The translations under genes were made by a program, and so were the position numbers. A model generated the notes under the pieces. That model did no database searches. It was not told the DNA's origin and saw only the letters and a list, made by a program, of their open reading frames with translations. This document shows, in pieces, positions 37,569 through 47,664 of a DNA stretch of 64,000 nt. How positions within the stretch are numbered: position 1 is the first letter of the stretch; every line of letters starts with the position of its first letter. Source of the stretch: Paenilisteria portnoyi (GTDB lineage Bacteria; Bacillota; Bacilli; Lactobacillales; Listeriaceae); contig NZ_JAASTT010000008.1 of NCBI RefSeq assembly GCF_014322795.1, positions 1 to 64,000 of the forward strand, written 5' to 3'.

Positions 37569-38024
37569 TTATACTGATAATCCTGCTTCCTCATCTTGAG
37601 CTAAATCCGATGTACATTGCGGGCATTTACTGGCCTTCTCTGGTATAGAAGACAAGCAATAAGGACATTCTTTAGTCGCAGGCTTTTTCGGCTCCAATGG
37701 TATATATTTGGTTACCACTTTAATAATTAGAAAAACCGAGAAAGCAACAATGAGAAAACTAATGACATTATTGATAAACAAACCATAGTTTATTGTCGGC
37801 GCACCCGCCGCTTGAGCAGCTTTTAGCGTATCGTAATGTGTCCCATTTAGGCTGATGAATAGATTCTTAAAATCCACATTGCCTATTAACAGACCCAATG
37901 GAGGCATGATAATATCATTTACAAGTGAGTTCACAATACTTGTAAATGCAGCGCCAATGACAATCCCAATCGCCATACCAAGTGCGTTCCCTTTCGAAAT
38001 AAATGCTTTAAAATCTTTAAACAT
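37569..38024 (-). CDS. mscL: large-conductance mechanosensitive channel with zinc ribbon
   Basis: 151 residues. MscL start [22 protein letters not shown]1 (about 16-40), a periplasmic loop, TM2 (about 78-98). The usual C-terminal helix is replaced or extended by a rubredoxin-like C4 knuckle: CPYC and CPQC about 14 residues apart. The channel opens under membrane tension and saves cells from osmotic downshock. In L. monocytogenes, as I recall, yneA is followed directly by the DUF896 gene, so this mscL is an insertion in the order. ATG at 38024 follows AAAGAGG. Confidence 0.92.
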   Translation of the reverse strand: MFKDFKAFISKGNALGMAIGIVIGAAFTSIVNSLVNDIIMPPLGLLIGNVDFKNLFISLNGTHYDTLKAAQAAGAPTINYGLFINNVISFLIVAFSVFLIIKVVTKYIPLEPKKPATKECPYCLSSIPEKASKCPQCTSDLAQDEEAGLSV

Positions 38025-38100
38025 CGAAAAACCTCTTTTCGTTCATTATCAATGCCTATTCTACATGAAAATAAGAGGTTTTTAAAGCATTGTGTTCTAT

Positions 38101-38430
38101 TTACTCATTTGCTAATTGAATGGATCTATCTACATCTGCATTCCCTTTCTTAACTGGTATCGTAATTGTCTCACCAGCCGTCAACTTACCATTAATTATC
38201 TGGTTCTCTTTCTCCACCCACGCCACAAACTCTTGTTTGCTCATTTTATAATTGCCTGCGTACTCATCTGCCAAACTCCAAATAGAGTCTCCACTGGCAA
38301 TGCTAACCTCATTGTATTCAGAAGTCGCCTGATTCACTGTAACCACCATTAACACTAGACCTAAAACAAAACACGTAATAATAAATATAATTGCAATATA
38401 ATACCGATCCCAAATAGATTTTAAAGTCAT
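38101..38430 (-). CDS. yneA: SOS cell-division inhibitor YneA
   Basis: 109 residues. One membrane span (about 10-33), then an external LysM domain (SIASGDSIWSLADEYAGNY to TAGETITIPV). YneA delays septation while DNA is damaged. GGAGGG precedes the ATG at 38430. It is divergent from lexA, and its promoter has a LexA box exactly in the spacer, so it is tightly SOS-controlled. Confidence 0.93.
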   Translation of the reverse strand: MTLKSIWDRYYIAIIFIITCFVLGLVLMVVTVNQATSEYNEVSIASGDSIWSLADEYAGNYKMSKQEFVAWVEKENQIINGKLTAGETITIPVKKGNADVDRSIQLANE

Positions 38431-38445
38431 CTTTATCCCTCCAAA

Positions 38446-38459
38446 AGAATATACGTTCG
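38446..38459. promoter_or_regulatory. degenerate LexA box in the yneA leader
   Basis: AGAATATACGTTCG differs from GAAC-N4-GTTC by one base in the left half. It lies just after the yneA start site and could be a third repressor contact. Confidence 0.45.
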
Positions 38460-38469
38460 CTTTTTACCT

Positions 38470-38498
38470 ATTATAGAACATTCGTTCTGTTATGTCAA
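38470..38498 (-). promoter_or_regulatory. yneA promoter with LexA box in the spacer
   Basis: Minus strand: TTGACA (38493-38498), 17-base spacer, TATAAT (38470-38475), a full consensus promoter. The spacer holds AGAAC-ATTC-GTTCT (38475-38488), a perfect-ended LexA box, so bound LexA would block RNA polymerase. Confidence 0.92.
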
Positions 38499-38506
38499 TA
38501 AAAAAA

Positions 38507-38520
38507 CGAACAATTGTTTG
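38507..38520. promoter_or_regulatory. LexA box of the lexA promoter
   Basis: CGAAC-AATT-GTTTG, nearly a perfect LexA (DinR) box, overlapping the -35 element of lexA. Confidence 0.88.
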
Positions 38521-38546
38521 CATATCCAAAAAATCTTTGATATACT
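38518..38546 (+). promoter_or_regulatory. lexA promoter
   Basis: TTGCAT (38518-38523), 17-base spacer, TATACT (38541-38546), about 45 bases before the lexA ATG. Confidence 0.75.
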
Positions 38547-38590
38547 GGGATTAATAAAGAAGTAATGAAAGAGTGAGCGGGGTGAAACAA

Positions 38591-39205
38591 ATGAAATTAT
38601 CAAAACGACAACAAGATATTTATGACTTTATCAAGTCTGAAGTAAAAGACAAGGGTTATCCGCCATCCGTGCGTGAAATCGGTGAAGCAGTTGGTTTAGC
38701 CTCTAGCTCCACAGTACACGGTCACTTAGCACGACTTGAAGGAAAAGGACTCATTCGCCGGGATCCAACAAAACCTAGAGCTATTGAAATCCTATCTTTA
38801 GAAGACGATATTGCAACTCCAAACGTTATTAATATTCCTATTATCGGTAAAGTCACGGCAGGTATACCTATTACCGCTGTTGAAAATATCGATGAATACT
38901 TCCCCTTGCCTGAGTATATGGCAAATGGTGAAACAGAGATATTCATGTTAGAAATCGATGGCGAGAGTATGATTAACGCAGGTATTCTTAACGGTGATAA
39001 AGTAATTGTAAGACAGCAGAATTCCGCTAATAATGGCGAAATCGTTGTGGCAATGACTGATGACAATGAAGCTACTTGCAAAAGGTTCTTCAGAGAATCC
39101 AGTCATTTCCGTCTACAACCAGAGAATGATGCTTTAGAGCCAATCCTTTTAAGAAATGTTACCATCCTAGGAAAAGTTATCGGCTTATACCGCGATATTC
39201 GCTAA
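38591..39205 (+). CDS. lexA: LexA repressor
   Basis: 204 residues from the ATG at 38591. Winged-helix DNA-binding start ([17 protein letters not shown], then [20 protein letters not shown]), the Ala-Gly cleavage bond in [13 protein letters not shown], Ser in DGESMI and Lys in ATCKRF. RecA filaments trigger self-cleavage and open the SOS genes. Two good LexA boxes between lexA and yneA show autoregulation. Followed by a bidirectional terminator shared with glnA. Confidence 0.97.
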   Translation: MKLSKRQQDIYDFIKSEVKDKGYPPSVREIGEAVGLASSSTVHGHLARLEGKGLIRRDPTKPRAIEILSLEDDIATPNVINIPIIGKVTAGIPITAVENIDEYFPLPEYMANGETEIFMLEIDGESMINAGILNGDKVIVRQQNSANNGEIVVAMTDDNEATCKRFFRESSHFRLQPENDALEPILLRNVTILGKVIGLYRDIR

Positions 39206-39208
39206 ACT

Positions 39209-39251
39209 CAAAAAAAGTTGGTCACACCATTATTGTGTGACCAACTTTTTT
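39209..39251. terminator. bidirectional terminator, lexA / glnA
   Basis: AAAAAAGTTGGTCACAC and GTGTGACCAACTTTTTT form a perfect 17-bp stem with a 7-base loop between converging genes. Confidence 0.95.
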
Positions 39252-39260
39252 GTACCGTTA

Positions 39261-40595
39261 TTAGTATATTTCCATGTATTGATCGCGTTCCCATTGGTGT
39301 ACTGCTGTTCTAAACATGTCACATTCAATTGTTTTAGCTTCTACAAAATGTTCCAGAATGTGTTCCCCCAAGCCATCAACAATAATATCATCGTTGGCAA
39401 GCTCTTTCAAAGCTAATGCTAGGCTTTCTGGAAGGTCGAAAATACCGTGCGCATGACGCTCTTCTTCATTCATACCATAAATATTACGATCTACAGGTTT
39501 TGGCGGGGTAAGCTCGTTCTTGATACCATCTAAACCGGCACGAAGTAGTACAGCCATTGCTAGATATGGATTGGCTGCTGGATCGACACTACGAAGCTCT
39601 AGACGCGTACTTAATCCACGAGAACTAGGAACACGAACAAGTGGGCTACGATTTTTACCCGACCAAGCGATATAACATGGTGCCTCGTATCCAGGAACTA
39701 GGCGTTTATAAGAATTGACAGTTGGATTAGTTACTGCCGTGTAGCCTTTCGCGTGTTTTAGCATCCCTGCTAAAAAATGATACGCCGTTTGACTTAATTG
39801 CTCCTCGCCATCTGCATCAAAGAACGCGTTTCCGTCTTCATTGAACAATGACATGTTGAAATGCATTCCTGATCCATTCACACCGAACAATGGTTTTGGC
39901 ATGAATGTCGCGTGTAAACCATGCTTACGAGCGATTGTTTTTACGACTAATTTGAATGTTTGGATATTATCACATGCTGTAATCGCATCCTCATATTTGA
40001 AATCGATTTCGTGTTGCCCTGGCGCTACTTCGTGATGGCTTGCTTCAATTTCAAAACCCATTTCTTCTAATTCTAATACAATATCACGGCGACAATTTTC
40101 ACCTAAATCAGTTGGTGCTAAATCAAAATATCCAGCATTATCATTCAATTCAAGCGTTGGTTTCCCTTTCTCATCTAGTTTGAAAAGGAAAAATTCGGGT
40201 TCTGGTCCTAAGTTAAAATCTGTAAATCCTAAGTCATGCATTTCGGCTAATACACGTTTTAAGTTAGCACGAGGATCCCCCGCAAAAATTGTTCCATCTG
40301 GATTGTAAATATCACAAATCAACCGCGCTACTTTCCCTTTTTCTGCTGTCCAAGGGAATACAACCCATGTAGCAAGGTCTGGGAATAAGTACATGTCAGA
40401 CTCTTCAATACGTACAAAACCTTCAATAGAGGAGCCATCAAACATCATTTTGTTATCCAATGCTTTGCCTAATTGACTTACCGGAATTTCCACGTTCTTA
40501 ATGATTCCTAGGATATCCGTGAATTGCAAGCGGATGAATTTCACATTTTGTTCGTCTGCGAAGCGAAAAATGTCTTCTTTAGTATACGATGTCAT
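39261..40595 (-). CDS. glnA: glutamine synthetase type I-alpha
   Basis: 444 residues from the ATG at 40595 (GGGAGG before it); longer frames reach into glnR and are not the start. Start [20 protein letters not shown], metal loops ([18 protein letters not shown]), the ATP loop of [18 protein letters not shown] and the NRSPLVRVP region. Makes glutamine from glutamate and ammonia and, with feedback, controls GlnR. It follows glnR by 58 bases. Confidence 0.96.
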   Translation of the reverse strand: MTSYTKEDIFRFADEQNVKFIRLQFTDILGIIKNVEIPVSQLGKALDNKMMFDGSSIEGFVRIEESDMYLFPDLATWVVFPWTAEKGKVARLICDIYNPDGTIFAGDPRANLKRVLAEMHDLGFTDFNLGPEPEFFLFKLDEKGKPTLELNDNAGYFDLAPTDLGENCRRDIVLELEEMGFEIEASHHEVAPGQHEIDFKYEDAITACDNIQTFKLVVKTIARKHGLHATFMPKPLFGVNGSGMHFNMSLFNEDGNAFFDADGEEQLSQTAYHFLAGMLKHAKGYTAVTNPTVNSYKRLVPGYEAPCYIAWSGKNRSPLVRVPSSRGLSTRLELRSVDPAANPYLAMAVLLRAGLDGIKNELTPPKPVDRNIYGMNEEERHAHGIFDLPESLALALKELANDDIIVDGLGEHILEHFVEAKTIECDMFRTAVHQWERDQYMEIY

Positions 40596-40653
40596 AATTA
40601 AATCCTCCCAATAATTGATATTATATAAACTTTTTAAAAGTAAATACCTTATG

Positions 40654-41022
40654 TCAAAATCTCGGTAATTGTTGTTTCCCAGAGGCATCTTGTTTCACGA
40701 ATCGACCAGCTTGTTGCATCTCTTTTCGCAAAATCTTACGTACGTCTTCATCAGTGAGTGGCATTTTCTGCTCATCCTGCTGCATTTGGTACATTTTTTT
40801 AATTCCCGCAATATTCAGACCATCATTCAAATAATCTTTAATCTCAAGCAGTACATCGATATCCTGTAGCGAATACAGGCGGTGATTCCCTTGATTTCTG
40901 GCTGGATGTATTAAGCCCTGATCCTCATAGTAACGAATTTGTCGTGCGGTTAGATCTGTGAGTTTCATGACAGGACCTATCGGGAAAAGAGGCATCGATC
41001 TTCTAATTTCTTTTTCACTCAC
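40654..41022 (-). CDS. glnR: MerR-family nitrogen repressor GlnR
   Basis: 122 residues. N-terminal winged helix ([20 protein letters not shown]), dimer helix, and a C-terminal tail ([12 protein letters not shown]) that senses feedback-inhibited glutamine synthetase. It represses its own operon. The two GlnR boxes lie over the promoter at 41070-41120. Confidence 0.95.
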   Translation of the reverse strand: MSEKEIRRSMPLFPIGPVMKLTDLTARQIRYYEDQGLIHPARNQGNHRLYSLQDIDVLLEIKDYLNDGLNIAGIKKMYQMQQDEQKMPLTDEDVRKILRKEMQQAGRFVKQDASGKQQLPRF

Positions 41023-41069
41023 GACATTTTACCCCTTTCAAAACACTATATTTTTCATATGTTAGTTGC

Positions 41070-41120
41070 ATTATAATGTATGTTATATCATTTGTCAAAT
41101 TTATGTTAGATAATATAACA
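41070..41120 (-). promoter_or_regulatory. glnRA promoter with two GlnR boxes
   Basis: Minus strand: TTGACA (41093-41098), 17-base spacer, TATAAT (41070-41075), a full consensus. A perfect GlnR box TGTTA-N7-TAACA lies at 41104-41120. A second (TGTTA-N7-TGTCA, one mismatch) at 41081-41097 overlaps the -35. This is the layout of the B. subtilis glnRA operators. Confidence 0.92.
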
Positions 41121-41199
41121 TGTCCGTTAACCCTTGTATACCAACAGTTAAGACGTAATATAAAAAAACAGCGAAAAATATTTTCACTGTTTTTTGAAT

Positions 41200-42495
41200 T
41201 TATTTACATCTCCATGTTATTTGTGATAGCGCTAGGAGTCCCTGCTCTATTAGCCGATTCGTCGCTACTAAAACTGCTAACTTCACATGCTCATATGTAA
41301 GGCCTCCCTGTACATACAGTTGATAAGGCTCTCTTATTGGGCCATCTGCCGTTAATTCCAAACTCGCCCCTTGAATAAAAGTTCCTGCTGCCATGATAAC
41401 GTCATTTTCATAGCCTGGCATATAAGCGCCCTCCGGAACAACATGTGCGTTAATTGGTGAAGTCGCTTGAATCGCCTGTGCAAAAGCTACCATTTTTTCA
41501 CGATTATAAAAAGAGACACTTTGAATCAAATCTGTCCGTGGCGCATCCCAAGTTGGATCTGTTTCAATCTGAAAGGCACTCAAGATTCCCGCAGTAAAAC
41601 GAGCACCCTTCACAGCTTGCGAAACAACGTGCGGCGCCAAGAAAAAGCCTTGATACATCTCAAGAAGACTGTATAAAGACGCTCCAGCCTCTGCACCAAT
41701 TCCTGGAGTTGTCAGACGATAGGCACACAATTCGACTAGCTCCGCCTTGCCCGCAATATAACCACCTGTCTTAGCCAATCCACCACCTGGGTTTTTAATC
41801 AAAGAGCCCGCAATTAAATCCGCACCAACTTCAATCGGTTCTAAAACTTCCACAAATTCGCCATAACAATTATCTACAAAAACAACGACATCCGACTTTA
41901 CCTCACGAACAAACGCAATCATCTCTTTTATTTTTGCAATCGAAAAAGATGGCCTATCCGCATATCCTCGCGAACGCTGAATCCCAATCATTTTGGTTGT
42001 CGGCTTTATTTTCGAGCGCACTAGTTCAAAATCAACGGAACCATCCGCTTTTAATGGAACCATGTCATACCCAATCTGATACTCCTTTAACGAACCTTTG
42101 CCAGTACCCCGAATACCGACAATCTCTTCTAACGTGTCATACGGTGCGCCTGTTATATATAACAAATCATCCCCAGGACGCAATACACCAAATAAAGCCG
42201 TCGAAATCGCGTGTGTTCCTGAAATAATCTGCGGGCGAACAAGTGCCGCCTCTGCTCTAAAAACATCTGCATACACTCGCTCTAGCGTGTCGCGACCATC
42301 ATCATCATAGCCATATCCAGTCGATGGCGTGAAATGAAAATCACTCACTCTATTTTTCTGAAAAGCCTGCATGACCTTCCACTGATTTTCTTCCGCAATC
42401 AACTCTGTTTCGCGTTGTAAAGGGCGCAACTCATCCTCCACAACATGCGCTAACTGACGCAATTCATCTGGTATTTGTTTAAAAAATGATGTCAT
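41200..42495 (-). CDS. ynbB: methionine gamma-lyase-like protein (YnbB / aluminium resistance family)
   Basis: 431 residues of a PLP-dependent family near cystathionine synthases. The PLP lysine stands in GSLIKNPGGGLAKTGG; FVDNCYGEFVE binds the cofactor. The real reaction is not established in this family. It starts three bases after the hflX stop region (ATG at 42495) and is the last gene of hfq-hflX-ynbB. Its stop is at 41200, about 80 bases from the GlnR box on the far side. Confidence 0.88.
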   Translation of the reverse strand: MTSFFKQIPDELRQLAHVVEDELRPLQRETELIAEENQWKVMQAFQKNRVSDFHFTPSTGYGYDDDGRDTLERVYADVFRAEAALVRPQIISGTHAISTALFGVLRPGDDLLYITGAPYDTLEEIVGIRGTGKGSLKEYQIGYDMVPLKADGSVDFELVRSKIKPTTKMIGIQRSRGYADRPSFSIAKIKEMIAFVREVKSDVVVFVDNCYGEFVEVLEPIEVGADLIAGSLIKNPGGGLAKTGGYIAGKAELVELCAYRLTTPGIGAEAGASLYSLLEMYQGFFLAPHVVSQAVKGARFTAGILSAFQIETDPTWDAPRTDLIQSVSFYNREKMVAFAQAIQATSPINAHVVPEGAYMPGYENDVIMAAGTFIQGASLELTADGPIREPYQLYVQGGLTYEHVKLAVLVATNRLIEQGLLALSQITWRCK

Positions 42496-42497
42496 TT

Positions 42498-43709
42498 CTA
42501 CTTATCCTTTCGTGCTTGATAGCCTTTTAATTGATAACTTTCCGTTTCCTCATCAAACATCTCTTCAATAATAACCGTTTCTTGCTTATATTTATGTAAC
42601 ATTCGCCCGTCACTTGCAGGAACATGAACCACATAAGGCTGCCACAATTGCTTAATTTCCCACAACATTTTTTCCATCAAAAAGTATTGTGAAGATTCTT
42701 CTAGCGCACTCACTTCAACATAGTTCGGCTGCGTCGGGATGAAATAAGGCAACTGCTGATCCTTCTTATTGTACACCGTCAAAATCGGAATATGTTGCAT
42801 TTCCAAGTCCTCAAGCAGTGTCAATACCGTTTTTTCATGCTGAACATAATCCGGATTCGAGCAATCAACCACATGCAAAAGCACATCCACATTCGCCGTC
42901 TCTTCAAGCGTAGAACGAAAAGCCGCTACAACCGTCGTCGGCAAATCTTGAATAAATCCAACCGTATCCGTCAAAAGCGCCGTGTATCCTTGTGAAAAAG
43001 CCAACTTTCGCGTCGTCGGATCCAATGTCGCAAAAAGCTGATCCTCCTCCAACGTTTTCGCATCACTCAATCGGTTAAATAATGTCGATTTACCAGCATT
43101 CGTATAGCCAATCAAGCCAAATCTAAAAATAGCCTGATCATTCCGTCTAGCCGTCATCCGTTCGCGATGTTTTACGACAATATCCAGTTGCTTTTTAATA
43201 TCAACCATCTTTTGCCGGATATGGCGTCGATCCATCTCCAATTTCGTTTCCCCAGGTCCACGCGTTCCAATTCCGCCACCAAGACGCGACAAAGAAACCC
43301 CTTGACCACTCAATCTAGGCAACAAATATTGATATTGCGCCAATGCCACCTGCAACTTCCCTTCTCGAGTCTTCGCACGCATCGCAAAAATATCCAGAAT
43401 CAACTGCGTCCGATCAAGAATTCGCGCATCAACAATCTTGGAGATATTCCGTACTTGCGTCGCACTAAGCTCACTATTGAAAAGCACCACATCGACTTCC
43501 ATCTCCGCGACAAAAGCTGCAATCTCTTCTATTTTCCCAGAACCAACAAATGTAGCTGGATGCACCCGCTCACGTTTTTGCGTCACTTCTCCAACGACCT
43601 CTGCTTGCGCCGTTTTCGCCAAACTACCCAATTCCAGCATTGAATAGTAAAAGTGTTCCTCCGTCTGTTTCGGCAATTCACAGCCGACCAATATCGCTCT
43701 TTCCACCAT
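42498..43709 (-). CDS. hflX: GTPase HflX
   Basis: 403 residues from the ATG at 43709 (GGAGTG before). An N-terminal glycine-rich domain, a coiled coil, and a GTPase domain with G1 GYTNAGKSTLF, G3 DTVGF and G4 NKKD. HflX splits stalled 70S ribosomes after heat or antibiotic stress. It is next to hfq on the same strand, though a weak terminator-like hairpin lies between. Confidence 0.94.
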   Translation of the reverse strand: MVERAILVGCELPKQTEEHFYYSMLELGSLAKTAQAEVVGEVTQKRERVHPATFVGSGKIEEIAAFVAEMEVDVVLFNSELSATQVRNISKIVDARILDRTQLILDIFAMRAKTREGKLQVALAQYQYLLPRLSGQGVSLSRLGGGIGTRGPGETKLEMDRRHIRQKMVDIKKQLDIVVKHRERMTARRNDQAIFRFGLIGYTNAGKSTLFNRLSDAKTLEEDQLFATLDPTTRKLAFSQGYTALLTDTVGFIQDLPTTVVAAFRSTLEETANVDVLLHVVDCSNPDYVQHEKTVLTLLEDLEMQHIPILTVYNKKDQQLPYFIPTQPNYVEVSALEESSQYFLMEKMLWEIKQLWQPYVVHVPASDGRMLHKYKQETVIIEEMFDEETESYQLKGYQARKDK

Positions 43710-43782
43710 TATCCGCACTCCTATCATTTCCTCCATTCATCGTAGCACAAAAAGCAGCACAAAGAAAGATGGAAACACATAT

Positions 43783-43829
43783 AAAAACCGAATGCTCGCA
43801 CCAGTAAAAACTGACACAAAACATCCGGC
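43783..43829 (-). terminator. terminator-like hairpin after hfq
   Basis: CCGGATG and CATTCGG (one G-U) form the outer stem; an inner CAGT/ACTG can also pair. Minus-strand T run follows. It would partly separate hfq from hflX. Confidence 0.55.
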
Positions 43830-43855
43830 TTATGTTCTTTTAAAAGTCAATTAGC

Positions 43856-44089
43856 CTATTCATCATCCGATTTCAAGGCTACATTTTTTTGTGGAGAGAA
43901 TGTTGAAATCGCATGTTTAAATACAAGTTGTTGTTTGCCATCTACATCTAGCAAAACCGTGAAATTATCGAAACTAATAACCCGGCCGCGCAACTGGAAC
44001 CCATTTGTTAAGAATACCGTCGCCAAAATTTTCTCTTTCCGCAATTGATTTAAATAATGATCCTGTAACCCTTGCCCACCTTGTTTCAT
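43856..44089 (-). CDS. hfq: RNA chaperone Hfq
   Basis: 77 residues, the usual short Gram-positive form. Sm1 motif [17 protein letters not shown] and Sm2 VFKHAISTF. Forms a hexameric ring that binds small RNAs and U- or A-rich tails. AGGAGCG precedes the ATG at 44089. Lies between miaA and hflX, the conserved order. Confidence 0.96.
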   Translation of the reverse strand: MKQGGQGLQDHYLNQLRKEKILATVFLTNGFQLRGRVISFDNFTVLLDVDGKQQLVFKHAISTFSPQKNVALKSDDE

Positions 44090-44224
44090 ATTGAATCGCT
44101 CCTATTCTCTATCTTTTTCAGTTATCTCCATTCTATACGAAATGTACAAAAACTACAAATGACACTTCTAAGAAAAGAAGACTGTTTTTTCTATGCTAGT
44201 TTCAAATACCCTTTTTAACGGAGA

Positions 44225-45151
44225 TTAAAACACGCGATTAGTTGCTAAAAATTGCGTTATTTCACTGGTTATAGCACCATTGCCACCCGTTTCATTTGTA
44301 TCAAACCACGAAACATCCATACGATTGCGAAACCATGTCAGTTGCCGCTTAGCAAAACGTCTAGAATTACGTTTAAGTAGCTCCACAGAATCATCCAACG
44401 ACATTTCGCCATCAAAATATGTAAACAATTCTTTATAGCCAATCCCACGCACCGCTGGAACATCACGTAACCCAGTATCATAGAGCCTCCGCGCCTCTTC
44501 CAATAATCCTTGCTCCATCATCATGTCCACACGCAAATTAATCCGTTCATAAAGATCTGCACGATTACGATCTAAGCCAATTAACAATGGATTGAACTCT
44601 TTTGATTGCTGTTCTTGATTCTGCAACTCAGAGAATTTCTTACCAGACAAATGATACACTTCTAGCGCCCGAATAATACGTCGCGGATTGTTCGCATGCA
44701 ATTTGGTCGCACTTTCAGGATCCACCTCGCGCAACATCTCTAAAAGCATCTCGCTCGACATTCCAGATAAGAAATCGCGATAAGCCGCATCACTAGCCAC
44801 CTCCGAAAAAGTATAGTCAAATAGAACCGACTGTACATAAAGACCTGTTCCACCAACTAGAAACGGCACTTTACCAGCTTGCCAAATTTGACGAATGAGC
44901 CGATGTGTCTCCTGTTTAAATTCCGACACATCATAAGGTTCCTCCGGTTCACGAATATCAATCAAATAATGGGGAATCCCAGCCATCTCCTCCTCCGTTA
45001 CTTTTGCAGTACCGATATCCAATCCGCGATAGACTTGCATCGAATCACCGCTAATAATTTCTCCACCAAATTTCTGCGCCATTTCAATACTAAGCGCCGT
45101 CTTCCCAACCGCAGTCGGTCCAACAATGACAATAACGGGAATTTTGCTCAA
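44225..45151 (-). CDS. miaA: tRNA dimethylallyltransferase
   Basis: 308 residues from a TTG at 45151, seen from the GGGGGAGG just before it; the frame to 45184 has no such site. P-loop VGPTAVGKTALSIEMA, substrate loop SGDSMQVYRGLDIGTAK and GGTGLYVQ are clear. Adds an isoprenyl group to A37 of tRNAs that read UNN codons. Confidence 0.95.
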   Translation of the reverse strand: MSKIPVIVIVGPTAVGKTALSIEMAQKFGGEIISGDSMQVYRGLDIGTAKVTEEEMAGIPHYLIDIREPEEPYDVSEFKQETHRLIRQIWQAGKVPFLVGGTGLYVQSVLFDYTFSEVASDAAYRDFLSGMSSEMLLEMLREVDPESATKLHANNPRRIIRALEVYHLSGKKFSELQNQEQQSKEFNPLLIGLDRNRADLYERINLRVDMMMEQGLLEEARRLYDTGLRDVPAVRGIGYKELFTYFDGEMSLDDSVELLKRNSRRFAKRQLTWFRNRMDVSWFDTNETGGNGAITSEITQFLATNRVF

Positions 45152-45219
45152 AAATCCTCCCCCCTCACGTTTCCATTGTACCACCTAACCACTACAACGG
45201 TCACTATAAAAAAGCAAAC

Positions 45220-45248
45220 AAAAACACCGACCATCAACGCGACCGGTG
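45220..45248 (-). terminator. terminator of the 142-residue orphan
   Basis: CACCGGTC pairs with GGTCGGTG (one G-U) on the minus strand, followed by T. It closes the transcript from 45718 before miaA. Confidence 0.7.
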
Positions 45249-45289
45249 CCTCTACCAGAAAAAGAGCGCTCCATCAAGTAAAAATGCAG

Positions 45290-45718
45290 TTATTTAACTA
45301 CTTGATTCAACATGTACCCATCGATGAACTTCTCTATAGAAAGAGATTCATATTTCCGGAGTTTTAGCAATTCTTCAAAAAAATCTTTCTCTTCGCAAGT
45401 GAAAGTTCGCTTCATGTAATGAATAATAAGAAATTCATTCATCGCTTGATAAAAACTCATATGATTTTTAAGGCCATCTCTAAAATCCGTCTGCATGTCA
45501 TACCTGTCCTCGCCCATATTCTTTGCATTGGAAGGAACACTAGCTTCATCCATCAAAGCATGCCTAAGGAGAGCGACCGTTTCTTTACGATGCGCTTCTA
45601 TGTAACCAGGCGTAAACTTTCTCGCTTGATATTCCTCCGAATTCACATAATAAGCGCTAATCCAATAATCAGTAGCCTCTTCTGCATGTTCACCTAAAAA
45701 GCGCATAGCTATTGACAT
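45290..45718 (-). CDS. orphan soluble helical protein, unknown
   Basis: 142 residues, ATG at 45718 behind AAAGGGGG. No signal peptide or membrane span. Predicted mostly helical with many acidic and aromatic residues (ATDYWISAYYVNSEEYQARK, then KNHMSFYQAMNEFLIIHYM). I do not recognise the family. It has its own terminator, and a promoter-like TTGATT-16-TAGAAT lies about 100 bases upstream. In L. monocytogenes, glpD and miaA are next to each other as I recall, so this looks like an insertion. A 6-base inverted repeat (TACCTT/AAGGTA) flanks the region just before its ribosome site and could be an operator. Confidence 0.75.
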   Translation of the reverse strand: MSIAMRFLGEHAEEATDYWISAYYVNSEEYQARKFTPGYIEAHRKETVALLRHALMDEASVPSNAKNMGEDRYDMQTDFRDGLKNHMSFYQAMNEFLIIHYMKRTFTCEEKDFFEELLKLRKYESLSIEKFIDGYMLNQVVK

Positions 45719-45856
45719 ATAAATATCCCCCTTTGAATGCCCAAACTACCTTGACCTTTCGTGATAGTAAGGTAACATAGAATAAATCACATCTCTATTC
45801 TACTACTTCTAAATCGCTAATCAAATAAAAATAGTCCTTTTAGATTCATTTATAAC

Positions 45857-45890
45857 AAAAAGCCCCCGAAGAATAGTCCGAGAGGCTTAA
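45857..45890 (-). terminator. glpD terminator
   Basis: AAGCCTCTCGGA pairs with TTCGGGGGCTT on the minus strand (some G-U) and is followed by TTTTT. It lies 20 bases past the glpD stop. Confidence 0.75.
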
Positions 45891-45910
45891 TGAAATACAG
45901 TAAATTGAAT

Positions 45911-47584
45911 TTAATGCCAGTCTGCAGGCTCACGTGCATCATCAATCTGTGTTTGCAATTCGGCTACTAGCTGTTCCTTCGTTTGCGCATCCCATTGGAA
46001 TAAATTGTTCATATCCTCTATGACTTCTTCCTTCCATTCCAACAAGTACGGCATATCAAACAACAAGTAACCAGTACGGCGCAATAAGAAATCGACAGGA
46101 TGAATCACAGCTTCTTGATAAATCGCATAGTGAAGTTGTGCGTACAAGCTGTTTGGCAATGACGATGTCCCGTTTTCCTTATGTTCCTGAGCATAGGTAA
46201 ATACATGATCGATATTCGACCCGTAACGTTTCGCTAATTCACGACCTTCTTCAAGCGACCAACCAAAGCGATTATTACCTTCCTTTGCCTTCTTCTCGAT
46301 GAATGCATCAATATTTTTCGACCCACCAACATCTCCACCTGAAATTGGCAAATGATGCGTTTGGACCGTTTTGAATTTCTTACCTGTTTCTTTTGCGAGA
46401 GCTTTAGAAACTTCATCTAGCAGCTTCTCAGCCATTTTGCGGTAACCAGTCAATTTTCCACCAGCCATCGTAATCAGGCCACTTTCAGAGAACCATACCT
46501 CGTCTTTACGCGAAATCTCAGACGGATCCTTGCCTTCTTCATAAATAAGCGGACGAACACCAGCCCAGCTCGATTCAATATCATTTTCGCTAATATGAAC
46601 ATCAGGGAACATATAATTAATCGCTTTAATCACGTACTTATGATCCTCTTCATTCGCTTTTGGATTGATCACCATTTCTTCATATACCGTATCTGTCGTT
46701 CCTACGTATACTTTCTTTTCACGAGGAATAGCAAAAACCATCCGACCATCTGGCGTATCAAAATAAACAGCCTGCTCCATCGGGAATTTCGTTTTATCGA
46801 TAACAAGATGGATGCCTTTCGTCAGGCGAAGATGTTTATTATTGACTGCATAATCCATCTTACGCACTTTGTCAACCCATGGCCCTGCTGCATTAATCAC
46901 ACGATGCCCTTTAATGTCGAATACTTTTCCAGTAATACGATCACGTGCCACAACACCAACCACATGTTTTTTTGCGTCATATAGAAAATTCTCCGCCTTC
47001 GTATAATTGATGACTTTCGCGCCCAGCTCCACAGCTTTTTTCATTACCTCAATAGTTAAACGAGCATCATCTGTACGGTATTCCACATAGTAACCCGAAC
47101 CCTTCAACCCTTCCTTCTTCACAAATGGGTTCTTAGCCAATGTTTCTTTTGCTGATAAAATTTTGCGTCGTTCGTCCTTTTTTACTCCCGCCAAATAATC
47201 ATACAAGCGAATGCCAAACGAAGCGCTCAATTTACCCATGTTTCCACCTTTATGAAACGGTAACATCATCCATTCAGGCGTCGTCACATGCGGACCATTT
47301 TCATACACAATCGCACGTTCTTTCCCTAGATCAGCTACCTCTTTAATTTCAAATTGTTGCAAATAACGCAAGCCACCGTGAACCAGTTTAGTTGAACGGC
47401 TAGAAGTTCCCGCTGCAAAATCTTGCATTTCAATTAACGCCACACTCATCCCACGCGAAACGGCATCAAGCGCAATCCCTGCACCTGTAATCCCACCGCC
47501 TACAATAACTAAATCGAATTCTTCCTCCGCCATCTTCGTTTGAATCGTTTCTCTGTCAAAAGCTGAAAATAATTGTACCATCAT
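45911..47584 (-). CDS. glpD: aerobic glycerol-3-phosphate dehydrogenase
   Basis: 557 residues. FAD fold [20 protein letters not shown] at about 26, the [13 protein letters not shown] region and the GlpD C-terminal domain are all present. It oxidises glycerol-3-phosphate to dihydroxyacetone phosphate and feeds electrons to the quinone pool at the membrane. GAGGGGG precedes the start (ATG 47584 or 47581). The long leader with a terminator (47665-47717) and the promoter at 47755-47784 suggest glycerol-dependent antitermination. Confidence 0.95.
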   Translation of the reverse strand: MMVQLFSAFDRETIQTKMAEEEFDLVIVGGGITGAGIALDAVSRGMSVALIEMQDFAAGTSSRSTKLVHGGLRYLQQFEIKEVADLGKERAIVYENGPHVTTPEWMMLPFHKGGNMGKLSASFGIRLYDYLAGVKKDERRKILSAKETLAKNPFVKKEGLKGSGYYVEYRTDDARLTIEVMKKAVELGAKVINYTKAENFLYDAKKHVVGVVARDRITGKVFDIKGHRVINAAGPWVDKVRKMDYAVNNKHLRLTKGIHLVIDKTKFPMEQAVYFDTPDGRMVFAIPREKKVYVGTTDTVYEEMVINPKANEEDHKYVIKAINYMFPDVHISENDIESSWAGVRPLIYEEGKDPSEISRKDEVWFSESGLITMAGGKLTGYRKMAEKLLDEVSKALAKETGKKFKTVQTHHLPISGGDVGGSKNIDAFIEKKAKEGNNRFGWSLEEGRELAKRYGSNIDHVFTYAQEHKENGTSSLPNSLYAQLHYAIYQEAVIHPVDFLLRRTGYLLFDMPYLLEWKEEVIEDMNNLFQWDAQTKEQLVAELQTQIDDAREPADWH

Positions 47585-47664
47585 TTTTCCCCCTCTAGGA
47601 CTTGTTTACAGTCTATCCATCATCATCTGTTTTCCACGTTTTGTCGAGTTTGAAACCGCTACAC

